A stretch of DNA of 64,000 bases from Onchocerca lupi (taxonomy: Eukaryota > Nematoda > Chromadorea > Rhabditida > Onchocercidae): positions 186,001 through 250,000 of the forward strand of contig JAOVVO010000029.1 in NCBI GenBank assembly GCA_028564675.1, given 5' to 3'. A program made the translations under genes and the position numbers. Shown piece by piece: positions 33,042 through 45,668 of the stretch (the first letter of the stretch is position 1; each line of letters opens with the position of its first letter). The notes under the pieces were generated by a model. The model was given only the letters and a program-made list of their open reading frames with translations, searched no databases and was not told the origin of the DNA.

Positions 33042-36000
33042 TTAAAAGGGACTGATCAGTTTAAGATAATACCAAAATTTATTAGTCGGTTTCGATTTTA
33101 ATGTTTCAGGAGTTTGTCGTGTTCGAGAATTCTCGAATGTCCGTTCCACCATACTTAACAACGCTTCTCGAGCTCCATCCCACGCATGTGGGCCCTGTAA
33201 AAGACCAAAAGATTATTTTCTACTTGATAAAAATCAAAGTGAATATAATTACGAAATGTATAAAGTTGAAATGACATCTCCATGTGATGGACAATTGCGG
33301 TAGCAATCACAGTTGAATCTATCGAAAAAAGATTTTTTTCTGGATAGCCAAACTTAGCGATGCTTGATTAAAGTTACTTCTTGATTAGGCTTTTTTGCTG
33401 ATTCAAGAAAAATGATCAAAAATAATCTGCATGTTTTTTCATAAGAACGTATAAGAAACTATAAATATTGATTATAAAACATATCTAGTTAATTAAAAAC
33501 TAATAAAATTTGGACTTAAATTTGACCTTTAATCTAAATTGATATGGTGCCATGCCTTGAAATAATAGTGTATATGCCAAGCGTGGATCAGTGAACCAAT
33601 ATTGGAGCAAATTCGGTTTCGCACCAATCATCTTTGCTAATTTATCCATATAAATTGCATAATCAACCTTAAATTATTTGAAAATTTACAGATGAAATAG
33701 ATAATAAGAAAATAGTTGATTTAATATATATAATCAAAACAAACTTTTTTTTTTTTTTTTTTAAGAATCAATGGAAAAATCAATATTGCTTAATATGTGA
33801 TATAATTTTTGTATATAATGATATATTATTTTTCGGTAAACCTGCACAGTATGTCGCCGACTATTCCTATATCTTTTCATTCTATATGCTTTCTTTTTAT
33901 CAATATCTTTTTGCATATTTTCGGCATTCGGTAATTTGCAATGACCAGCAAATACTTCACAATAAAATCGAGATTGCATTTCAGAAATAGGCATTATTGA
34001 TCCAATAGGTTGAATAAGACCTATTACCGCTAAAGTATTCTGCAAATATGAATAAAATAGTTCAGGAAAAATTGACCAAAAATGCAAGAATGAAATAAAA
34101 ATATTACAAATAGAAAAAATAAAATTAGTAAGAATGAGAAGAAGAATTGGTTGAAAATTCCAAATTTTTAAATTGAAAATAAAAAAAAAACCTTTGGCGA
34201 TAATTGTGGTGGAAACATATACTGATATAAATCGACATTATTATCAGTAACAGGTATAAGATTACCATCTTCAACAAGTGAAAATTCAAACGAATAACCA
34301 GTACCAAAAATGACTGAATCAACATTGCTTACCGCTGTACCATCATCGAATATCACGTCATGTTCCGTAAAACAAGCAACGTTCGGTTTGATCTTAAAAC
34401 AATCGATATTTCAGATATAAAACATATTTTTTTACTCTTTACACAATTACTACCTGTTTTTTGAATTGACTAATAAGCAAAATTTATTTTTATATGTGGC
34501 ATGCCTAAGTATGCATAGTGTCCAAGAAAATTCACATGATTTTTTATTGTTCAAATGTTTCATTTGATTTAGTAATTGATTCGTCGTGATTAATTTTATC
34601 ACCATTAGCTTATCCAGTAATTAATTGACTTAACTTTACTTACAACAATAGATCCAGAAGCAATGCGATTCGGCAGGTCATCGTTAATAGTAGGATGTTC
34701 GGAAAGTGCGTGATGTTTCGGTTTTAAACCATATCGTCCACAATCAAAACGTGCATCAATTTTTTTATCAAACGTATTGTAAAAGAGCTGCAATTTACTA
34801 TTGTATTTTAAAATTTTATGTTCATTTATAATGTTAAATATTAGGAAAAGTCAGGGGTATTTGAAAATCTTGCAATCCTATTGCACGCAAAGTGAAAATG
34901 GTTCGTATTATTGCACATAAAGTGGAAATGATTCGATAGTATTGAACTTAAAGTTGAAATGATTTGATAGTTTTGCACGTAAAGTGGAAATGATTCGGTC
35001 GTGTTGCACGTAAAGTTGAAATGATTCGATAATTTTGCACGTAAAGTGAAAACGATTCGATAGTTTTGCACGTAAAGTGAAAATGATTCGATAATTTTGC
35101 ACGTAAAGTGAAAATGATTCGATACTATTGTACGTAAAGTGGAAATGATTCGATAGTATTGCATGTAAAGTATTTCATCGATTATTTATTTCTAAAGGAG
35201 AATTTCGATTTTATGGCAATGCTAAATGCACATGTTATGATTTAATTTAATTTATAATTTTCTTTGAAGTCGAATGTTTGTTTTGTTATTATGTTATGGC
35301 TGTTCTTTTTATAAACAATAAATGATAATAAGTGATTCTAAGAAAATTCTAATATTAAGGAATTTCACTTTCTTTAAATGCTCAGCCAAGAAACGAGCAG
35401 AAATTGACGAGAAATTCATTTCATTAACAATTATTATCCCTGTTTTACTGTTCATTTCACAAAATATTAGGTAATTAAAAAATTGCCATTTATCCTTAAT
35501 TAATTTTTTCATTTTAAAATTTCAAGAAAATATAGCCAATAATAAAATTTCTTCCTATTTGTATTAAAGAAATAACAAAAGACAAAAATGATGAATTAAC
35601 TTAATCAGATCTTGTGATAATTTATAAATAAATGATAAAATTTACCGAATGTGGTGTTATTTTTCTTATTGCATACATAAATCGATTGATAAAAATGGAA
35701 TCGGCGGGTTCACCTTTGTCCCAAATTCTACTGAGTACCCAAGTACCACTACGAGTTGATAAATAAACCTGAAATAAAACTATGAATTAGCATTAATTAA
35801 TAGAAATTATGCTTAATTTTTAAATTTTAACGAAAAAAAAAAAAAAAAACAAACCATACCTCTTTAGCAATTTTACTCAAATCAACTGCAATATCGCCAG
35901 CAGAATTACCAGATCCAATCACTACAACGGTTTTATCTTTGTACATAAACGGTTCACGATAATCATGACTATGAATAATTTCACCGTGGAATTTTTCCTG

Positions 36001-39000
36001 TCCCGGAAACGGTTCCGGCCAATACGGTATCGTATGATGACCACAGCAGAGCAATACTCCATCAAATTTTTCTGTTTCTATATTATCATTGCTGGAAAAA
36101 ATTAGAAATTTACAAATATTTCTCGTCGATAAATCTTTTTTCAATCTTTTAATTGCTTAATAAGTTTGCTTTTGTTAAACTCCAATAGATAATAAATTAT
36201 CATTTTTGAAATGATTAGTAATAAATGGCGAAAATGGAATTAGTTTAATTATCACTCAGATAAGCAGAGAATATTATCATCCTATTCTGATCAATGTTAA
36301 ATAGGCAATAAGACGCCAAAAACTTTTGTTAAGAGGTTAAGATAAAAGACCAGACAAATATGATTAGTCAATATCAGGAACAGATATGATTAGTCGATTT
36401 CTTTCGGAAAATCGATGAATAAAACGAATAGGAATTGCTTCTTAAAGCAAATTTGTCATCATTAAAAGATTTCAGAACAAATCAGTTTTCCAAATTTGAA
36501 TATAATTTACTAAATCATATGTGATGACAAGGTCAAGAAAGTTAACTAGATGACAAAATTGGTTTCATAACTCTATCGTAAGATGATGGTTCCTGAAAGA
36601 TAACTGAAATGATAGCTTTTATGATAAAAGATAAAAGTGATGATATGAAATTAAACTTTCCTTGAAATATTTAATTGTTTGCAGAAATGATGGCTAACAT
36701 ATTAAAAAAGAAATTCATTGGTTTAAGAAATTATATTCTCAGAAGAATAGCAAAAAAGCAAACGATAATAATAACTTGGTAAGGTGATAATAGAGAATTA
36801 TAAAAAATGATATGTTGCATTGATGAAAGAGGATAATCTTTTACAACGAATTGACTGTTTATAAAATTTATCTTGCCAAAAAAGAGATCTTATCACATCA
36901 TATTGATATTTCAGATTCTCTGATCAGATTTATGAATATCAGTTATGTAAAAGTGATAAAGGCTGATAAGAAAGTGAAAAAGCAAAAATAAAAGTTTGGG
37001 ATCAGAAAACAGAATAAAACGAAAACCAAGTACAATTTTCATCGCCAAAATAAAAGATCACAAAATTAGAATAAATTTAAGATTGAAAATTTGATGTTTT
37101 ATGAAGAAAAATGAGTAATAATTATCCTACTGTAATCGAAATTACGTTGAAATCCGACTGGATTTCATTTACATTTCAAGAATATATTATATTTCACTAT
37201 TTCTTATCATTTCAGATTTTCCGATCAGTTCTCCAGTTAAAATTCTTTGATCAAAATAATTTTAAGGTCATTGTAGAAAAACTGCTATGACCTTAGCATT
37301 CATATAGGATGAGATTTTTTTTTTAGCAATAATAAATAGATAATGTAGTTATTAATTTATACTTAATGATACAGTATGTAACTTACTTAATGATACGGTA
37401 CATAACATTCCAACAAATTAACTTACTTAATGATACGGTACATAACATTCCAACAAATTAACTTACTTAATGATAAGGTACATAACATTCCAACAAATTA
37501 ACTTACTTAATGATACGGTACATAACATTCCAACAAATTAACTTACTTAATGATACGGTACATAACATTCCATCGACCAATTTCTTGATATTTTTCATTC
37601 CTTTCAATGCGCAATACTTCATGTTTCAAATTAATGTGTTTTAATAAATTAAAATGATGTGCATAAGATCGAAAATATTCCAATATATGTTTGTGACTCA
37701 TGAAATTAGGCATTTCAGGTGGTGGAACAAAATCACTGAAAGCTGTCATCTCTTTTGATGTATTAATTGTGGTACTTCTCATTACCGTACCTTCACCTGA
37801 AAAGAATAAATTCGATAAAATCTATTTAAAAATGCTAAAATAAAAATTAAGTGTAAAAACTATAAATTATTTCAATTAGTATATGTCCAAAACTGTTAGT
37901 TGATAAGGTCAAATTATGAAGACAAAGATTTAGTAAGTAAATTATTATGCAAAATTTTGATTTTGATTTATAATTTCATATATCATAAAAATTTTAATTT
38001 CGAAAAAAGATTATTATGAATTAAAAGATTTATTCAATTTCCATACATTCAAAAAATCATGTTTACTCAAAAAGTATTTTGATTGAAAATTTTTTTTGGA
38101 ATTTCAGGATTGAGAAATCACGAACAGTTTTTCATTCTTTCTCACAATTACAATAAATTTTAATTTCGAGAAAAAAGATTTTTATGAATCAAAAAGTTAT
38201 TTAATTTTCGTTATTCAAAAAATTGTGTTTGTTCAAAAGGTCATTTATATAGTAATCTTAGAATCTTAAAATCGAATAAAACCAACAGTTACAATTAGTT
38301 TTTATTCATTATCATTAGTTTTCTATTATTTTTCTAAAAATTTGAAAATTTTTTCCTAAAAGTTCTTTTTTTTTTTAAAAATTTATGCTCAAAATGAAAT
38401 ATATCCTTTGCACTTTTAACAATTTATCATTTTTGATTTCAAAAATCAAACATTTTTTAACTTTTCAATTTTCTTATCCAACCACACATTGTTTAATTTT
38501 AGAATTGTGTGTACTATTTCTTTTCTTTTTTTTTTAACATACTGTTTTTTTGTTTTCTCTTTCATTTTTAAATTTCACTTCCTACTTATTTCAATTTATC
38601 ACTTTTTTTTTTCATCTATTTCGATTTTTGATCAAAGAGCAAAATTTATTGGATCAGTGATCGTTTGATCTTGATATTTAGCGATAATAAAGTAGCAAAA
38701 TGATAACAAAGTGCAACTATCATAGCGATGATATTCTGAGATATGATATTAGCCAATATGATTACTATTATAAGTAAGACTTAATTCATAAGTATTCAGA
38801 AATTAGTACGATCAAATAAGCTTGATTTCAATTGCTAAATTAATTTAAAACTTTAGAATCATATTATTTTTCAACCGAAGAAACAACGATTATAGAATTG
38901 TGATTCAGTTGATTTTGTTCTATTATTGAAAAAATAAAATTAAATTAATTTGATATCTCTTTAAAACAGAAAAAACGAAAATTTGAATACAAAATTCAAA

Positions 39001-39225
39001 ATTACGGGAATATGCCAAAATAAATGGTTAATTCTGAAGAATAAATTTAGGAAAATAGAAATTTTTGAAATTCAAACCAGGACAAGGATCGGGCTTATAT
39101 CGCCATAATCCACCAATATCACAGGATTTCTCGAAACATACCACCTGGAAACCATTTTCAAGACATACTTTTGTGGCAGCTAAACCACTTGCTCCTGCAC
39201 CTATCACACAAATTCTTTCTGGCAT
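33042..39225 (-). CDS. fmo: Flavin-containing monooxygenase
   Basis: FAD- and NADPH-dependent monooxygenase that oxygenates soft nucleophiles (N, S); in nematodes this family also acts in stress and lifespan pathways. Nine exons: 39225-39078, 37796-37547, 36091-35860, 35768-35646, 34787-34644, 34392-34192, 34039-33842, 33667-33527, 33194-33042. All phases agree, giving 529 aa, the normal FMO length. FAD-binding GAGASG at 9-14; FMO signature FHGEIIHSHDY at 167-177; NADPH-binding GSGNSAG at 192-198; family segments NTSKEMTAFSDF and NFMSHKHILEYFR in exon 2 and VIFGTGYSFEF in exon 6. The C-terminus ends WYYLKLISPF and has no clear membrane anchor. The donor of exon 2 sits in a 40-bp tandem array, and the intron after exon 4 holds a 31-bp minisatellite. 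Confidence 0.94.
34881..35171. repeat. 31-bp minisatellite in an FMO intron
   Basis: About nine full units and one partial unit of the form TTGCACGTAAAGTGAAAATG plus ATTCGATAGTT-like sequence. Units differ at a few positions. The array lies inside the intron between FMO exons 4 and 5. Because 31 is not a multiple of three, it opens long but meaningless frames on the minus strand. Confidence 0.9.
37381..37572. repeat. 40-bp tandem repeat carrying copies of an FMO splice donor
   Basis: Four full copies (37381, 37421, 37461, 37501) and a partial one (37541-37572), nearly identical. Each unit contains, on the minus strand, the last coding bases of FMO exon 2 (TGGAATGTTATGTACCGTAT, then CATTAA) and the following GTAAGT donor. 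Only the copy adjoining the exon (donor at 37546) can be used in frame: reading past it meets TAA, which is part of the donor itself. Confidence 0.9.
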
Positions 39226-42200
39226 TTTATATGAATTTTTTAGTTCAAAATTTCATTAATTTCCACCGAATACTAGATTCAGATTCAGATTCAGTTTATG
39301 AAATAAGAAGTACCTGAATAGTTTGAAATTTAATTTGAAATTCGATAAAATTATTTAAGAAACGGAAAAACTCACGATTAAGGAGTGAAAATATGTGATT
39401 TTAACAATGAAGTTTTATCATCATTAAAGACGATACTTTAATTATAAAAATAACGATGATAGATTATTATCGCAATTTTTTAAAGTAAAACAAAGAAAGA
39501 TTACCGTAATAATCGATATAATTGCCAGCTATTTGTTATAAATACATAATTCTAATAAGAGTATTTATTGCATAATATAAAAATTAAAAAAAAATCCATG
39601 AAGCTAATAAACAAATTCATTTTAATTTTTGAACAAATTCATTTTAAGATTGGATAAAATTGAATAAAACAATAAACTTAATCAATAATCCAAATTCGAA
39701 AAAAATAAAACGAAATGACTTACTAAATTTATTGAATTATTTACACATTAATTAAATCGTATAAAATTTTCTAAAATTTAAATTATATGCTGAATATTGT
39801 GAAATAATCTAAAAGAAATATTTTTGAAAAATATTAATTAAATATTGTCATCAAATGTATATATGCATTTAAACTATTATAAGTATTGTATGAAATATCA
39901 AAGAAAACATCAATTACTAAAAATGAAATTTTCGTGTATAATTTCAAATTTATAACTTTCATTTGACAATTTTTAATGCAATTTTAAGGAATAAAATTAA
40001 TTTAAAATTATTCAAATATACTGTTTAAATGCGAATTGTCATTTAAATAATTTATACATAAGTTCTTTCAAATGGTTTAAATTGTTTAGATATAAATTAG
40101 TCAAATTGTTTAAATTTACGGAAACTTTTTCACTTAAACTTTAACAGTGATCTTAAAAAGGTTATCTTCGTTCATTTTTTTTTTTTTTTTTCAATGAGAA
40201 ACTGCAATGAAATATATTTTAATATTTTTAATTATGATGATAATTACTCAATCCTATTTCATAGAACATGTTGCATTAATTGTTAAGAAAAGAAAAAAAA
40301 AAAAAAACGATATCTAAAAATTTAAAATCCTTACGAAAAGAAGAAAGATATTTCAATGATTCAAATTTTTTGTTGATCATCGATTAACATAGAAAAATCT
40401 TTAAAAAAATCATACTCATCAACAAAAATTCTTTTAATGAAACAATTTTCAGCAACAACTCTTTGAAATGAAGAAGTTCATCCTTTTTTTTTTTTTTTTT
40501 TTTTTCAAAAATTTGCAATCAATAAGGAATGTGCAGGCATAAATCGATAATAGAATATGGAAGACTATGATATTACCAACACTTGTATATTATTTTCACT
40601 GTTAAAGCAAAAAAAAGAAAAAAAAACATTTCGAAAATTGATTTTTTCGCTGATTTAAAAAAAAAAAGTTGCGATTTCTCTTCAAAATTTTCTTTTTCAT
40701 AATAATTCCCATCTAAAAAGAAGAATTGAATTTTAAAAATGAAAAGATAAAATTAGGAGAAGAAAATGTATTACAGCAAAATAAGTTGTCGACAGAAAGG
40801 AAAAGAAGCATTTGCGAAATGGATTATTTATTTTATACATTTCATATTAATTATCTAACTTTACACTAATTATTTTACATAAATTAATAGATAATATTAT
40901 CGAATTAACAATTGATACATAATTATTTTAAAAATATCATAGTGGAAAGTTAAACTTAATGGAAAATATTGTAACTTTAATTCACCACCGTTTTCAACTA
41001 CAGAAAATGATTGTTATTGTAATTGGAATTCGAAAGACGATTGATGAAAATGGATGATTGGAGGAGAATTTTTCGAAAATAAGTTTTTTTTTTTTAATAA
41101 AAAAATGAAAGTGCAATTTCTTAGTATTTATTTAAATTTTTTTTTTTCTTCTTTTTTTTGATCTCATATTGCTTAAATTTTCATGTTAACAAATTTTAAT
41201 GGAGAAAGAGAGAGAGAGAGAGATCAGAAGAATGATATTTTTTTTCTACATTCTTTCTCATATTAAATTTTTAATTAGCATCAATAACCAGAAAAAATTC
41301 TAACAACTTTAAAAAGGTTAAATGTAATTTTAAAAATTAGCGAATTCAGTTGGAGAGACGATCTTTATAGCATGCTCAAATACTCATTTTTAATTTGAAA
41401 ACCGGCATGTAATTTCAAAATGCTTGAGAGAAATGTCGCATCATAAATGATGATAATACCTGTTTATGATACATTCTTACCATCTTCAATATTCAATCAA
41501 AATATATTTTGAAAATTTGCTTTTTCTTGCTACCAAAAATGAATTTAAAAAATTGTTCATTCTTTTCAAGTTTCTTCTTTATAATATTTTTCGTAGAAAA
41601 AAAAAAAAAAAAAAAGGAAAAATTGAACTTTAAAATGGAAGTAAAAAGTGTAAATGAATAGAAAAATTACAAGAAATTTTGCAACAAATAAATTTGATGA
41701 AAAGGGAGATCATCGACAAACGTCACCGGGGATATTTATTTATTTGTACTTTATCAGTTATCATTGCATTGCATTTTGCATTTTGTATAAAGTGTTTTTA
41801 AAGATGAAATGAATGAAATTTTTAATATTGAAAAAATTATTTGCAAAAATTTTAGCAAATTTTAAACATAAATAAATACCAGCAAGAATTCCCCGAAATT
41901 TTGAATTGCTGTTTTTACATGAACAAGAGCAGATGATAAATATAAATTTGAAGAAACTGAACAGGTAATACCTGATTATTGTCACTAAATTCAAATCATT
42001 TTGCGGTGCTTTGGAAGTACGTTTGTTTATTGTTCATTTTAATTATTCATTTTCGACTCAATTTCGTTTAAATTTCCATACTAACAAGCATTAATATAGC
42101 AATCAGAATATGATGATACTTCTCGTCAATAAGCATCAGCAACAAGAGAAAAAATTTAAAAACTCGGAAGACCAAATTTAATTCCAAAAACTAACGACGA

Positions 42201-45200
42201 TAATTGAAAGCTATGATATTGCGATTATTACAATATGTTCAAAAGTTTTATTTTTCTTCCATTTATTAGTTGCAACCTATCCGACGTTACAATTATAGTA
42301 TGAAGCAGGCATAATAAAGAAAAGTCGGGAAGCTATATGTCTTTAATGATAAATGATTATCAAATATTAATGATTAATGCAACAATTTGATAACGAAATT
42401 TGAATTTCATCCGAAAAATTCAAAAAAAAAAAAAAAAAAAAGAAAATTTTCTGTTTATGATCATGTAACGTCATATAGTTGAAATTTTCAGGTATTAATG
42501 ATAGCAATCTTCAGAGTAGGTTAAATTTCTTGCATTAATTGCGATATAATATTACACTGCTTACACATATATTACAATTTATTATGTTACAAAATCTTTA
42601 AACATTGAATTGATTAAATAAGCTATCGACAACCATACGAGTATAATTGAAAAATTTGAAACTAACAATTAAATAAAATGAAAAATAATTGTTACATCTA
42701 GGCATAAACATAGTATTTTACAACACAGCAAAATCCTTTCGCTTTTATTATCAACTTCACGAATTCCAACTTTTCATCCATATGTCGAAATTTGAAAAAG
42801 AAAAAAAACAAACTCGATATTTCAATATGGATAAATGGGAACAACTGAAGGAATTACGAGTTGAAAAAAAAAAGAGAAAGTTTAAAGTATTATCGAACAG
42901 CTCCCTATTTATCAGTTAATGATAAATACATTAAAAAAATTGTCAGTAGTGGTTGCTTTGCTTTATGAACAAAAATGAACTTTTGTGCAATATTTATTGG
43001 ATTTTCTTGCGAAATTTTATGAGTTGAATAATCTAAAAATTGAAAAATATTAATCATCTACAGAAGTCTAGCTAATTCTTACATTCTCGAATAGCAAAAT
43101 TTAAGTTAAAAGAAACAAAATTTCATATATGATATAACATGAATGAAAACAGATAAATTATAGAAAGCACTAAAAGATAATATTTTGGGATTCGAGAATA
43201 ATGAGCAAGATTTAAAATTTCCTTACAAAATCTGAAAATTTGAAATGGTCATAAAAATTACCAACAGAAATTTAAATAATCGGAAAAACTGATACCATCA
43301 TTGACATTATCATCATCACCGGAATATTAAATTTATTATGAAAACTTATGGATATAAAAATCTAGAAAAACAAATATATTTTCGAATAAAAATACAGAAT
43401 TTAAATTACACCATTTTTTTCCATATTTTCTCACTTTCTTTCTGAAATATATTGCTTTAATTCAAAAAGCAAAACAAGAATCAATGAATCTATAATTTTT
43501 TTTTCTTCAATTTTTTTTTTCCTTTATAATTGTCGTAGACGATTTGCTACTAAAGAAGTAAACATGTTGGAAAGATAAATTTTAGCATTACAAGATAAAG
43601 AAAATTACAAATGAACATTTTTTCTGAAATTTTTTGTCGCCATATCAAATGGAATTTAAATCAAATTAGATGTAGCGACTTAACTATTACAAAATACTGC
43701 ATAAAATATTCAAATTAATAATTGACAATAATATTTGTTTCAAGAAAACAAAAAACTAAGCACAAATGTCAAAAGACACGGCATCACAAATCTATTTAGA
43801 AAGGAAAATCATAAGAAACACGGTAAAATGAATTCAATATCTCAAAACGATTGATGAAATAATGTAACTAAAATAAGAAATTATCAAAACTGATGGAAAA
43901 AATAAAAACTTTGTGGAGCAAGAAATATATAAAAGATGTATCATGGAAACAATGCATGCGTATCATCGTTGGAGATTATTGAAGAATATGAATAGATTAC
44001 AGTAACAAAATCCAGAAATTTGGCATACAATGGATTAAATAAGCAGAATCCATGACAATAACAATATGGGAATTTTGCAAATAAGTGGCATATACAGGAA
44101 GGGCGTTGAGAGATCCCGAAATAATGATCCTTAAAACAGGATTCTTCTGGATTTAATAAGGTTTTTCAAATTCATTTTACGTTTCTTCCCACATCGCCCA
44201 CTAGTTATTCTACATACATCAAAGCTATGCTGTTGCTACGTGCAGCGACTATGCTGCATTGAAGTTTTCATCTCTTGATATCGATTGAAAATCATGAAAA
44301 CTCAGTAAAATACTGCTAAAAAGTTTTCATACAAATCACTAATTAATAAATGAAGTCTCGAAAGCCAAGTTGGATTGCAGCAGTAATAAATACAGCATAT
44401 AAAGATTAAAATACCTGGTAAAAATAAGATAAATGTACAAAAGTAGTGTAAACAAAGATAGCTTATTTCTTCTTTAAAAATTTCTTAATTATTGCAGAAT
44501 CACGAAAATACACTTCAAAAGTTAAGTTATAAAAAATCATCTGACTGAAATTTAGTTCGAAAAAAAAAAAAAACAACCGACAGCTATTTTGTATAATCCT
44601 CGCCCAAACTTTTATGGAATATGCCTCTTTGAAGATTTATTAAATTTTTTTCGATTAGAAATAAGTCACTTCTCAAATTTCAAAAACTAAACCTGAGACA
44701 GTGAAAACAATAAGTTATTCAAAAATATTTAGAAATTTGAAAAATAATCTACAATTACTAGCTATTGCCGGATCCAATACATCGTTGATTTGATGATATT
44801 GGAGAATCTTCGGTATCCGATATACATTTTTTTTTCCAATAGTGCGCATTGAACATTTTCGGTTTTATCGGTCTTTTTACAGTCTGTAAATTCTGAACAA
44901 GTTTTCAAGAAAGACAAATAGCAAAACAATTTTGATTAAAAAATGATAAACTTTCTTTAAAATATTGTGCTTTCACATGGTATTTAGCAACGTGTAAAAT
45001 TTTCTATTTGAAATCATGATGAAGCAATATTTCGAAATGAGAGCCTTTTTTCTCCACTCTAAATCTGAAAATCTAAACTTCCCCATGAATTTTTTTTCCT
45101 CAAAATCCGAACGCTTTGTTTGCAAATGTTTCGCAGAAAAACTTCAGTCTGATTTTAACTACAGATTTACTTCAGTATTCAAACACTGATAAAGCCTCCA

Positions 45201-45668
45201 TTTGATTAATTCTAAATAATTCGCCAAAAAATTTCCTAATATCAGAATTCAACAAATATAATTTGAAGAATGGATTATGGACTTTATAAAAAGTAGATGC
45301 CGAATGCAACATGCAACGTGCAATTTTTTAACGAAAACTAAGTATGACATGCAATTTTTCTAATCTACAGACAAGAATTGCTGTTTAAAATGTTTATTGA
45401 CCAAACTAGATGGTTGATACTCAATTTAATGCTTAAAAGCGAATAAAGATTGACGAAAGACCTGTTAAATTCCATTTGAAACAAAACAAAACAAACTTAT
45501 AAATACAGCAGAAAGTTTCACAGTTGTTTAGATTTACTGGAACTTTAGAAGTTAGCATATTCAATTGAAAAGTATCGGATGATTAAAGAAGCCATTCGTT
45601 ACCAATAAAACCTCGCATTCATTCCCTGTTCTCAGTTGAAACCACATTCTTCAAAGTAACTTTATTCA
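39226..45668. other. Gene-poor region between FMO and CNNM
   Basis: About 6.4 kb of AT-rich DNA with many A/T homopolymers and a short GA microsatellite near 41207-41222. Frames such as 41761-41994 (-) and 42689-42919 (+) are Lys/Phe/Ile-rich without motifs. Nothing gene-like was found. The first part presumably includes the FMO promoter. Confidence 0.5.

Noticed and set aside
34841..35164. 107-codon repetitive minus-strand frame
   Set aside because: It is produced by the 31-bp minisatellite in an FMO intron; the repeat unit is not a multiple of three, and the frame has no start or domain of its own.
41207..41222. GA microsatellite
   Set aside because: Ordinary short simple repeat with no sign of function.
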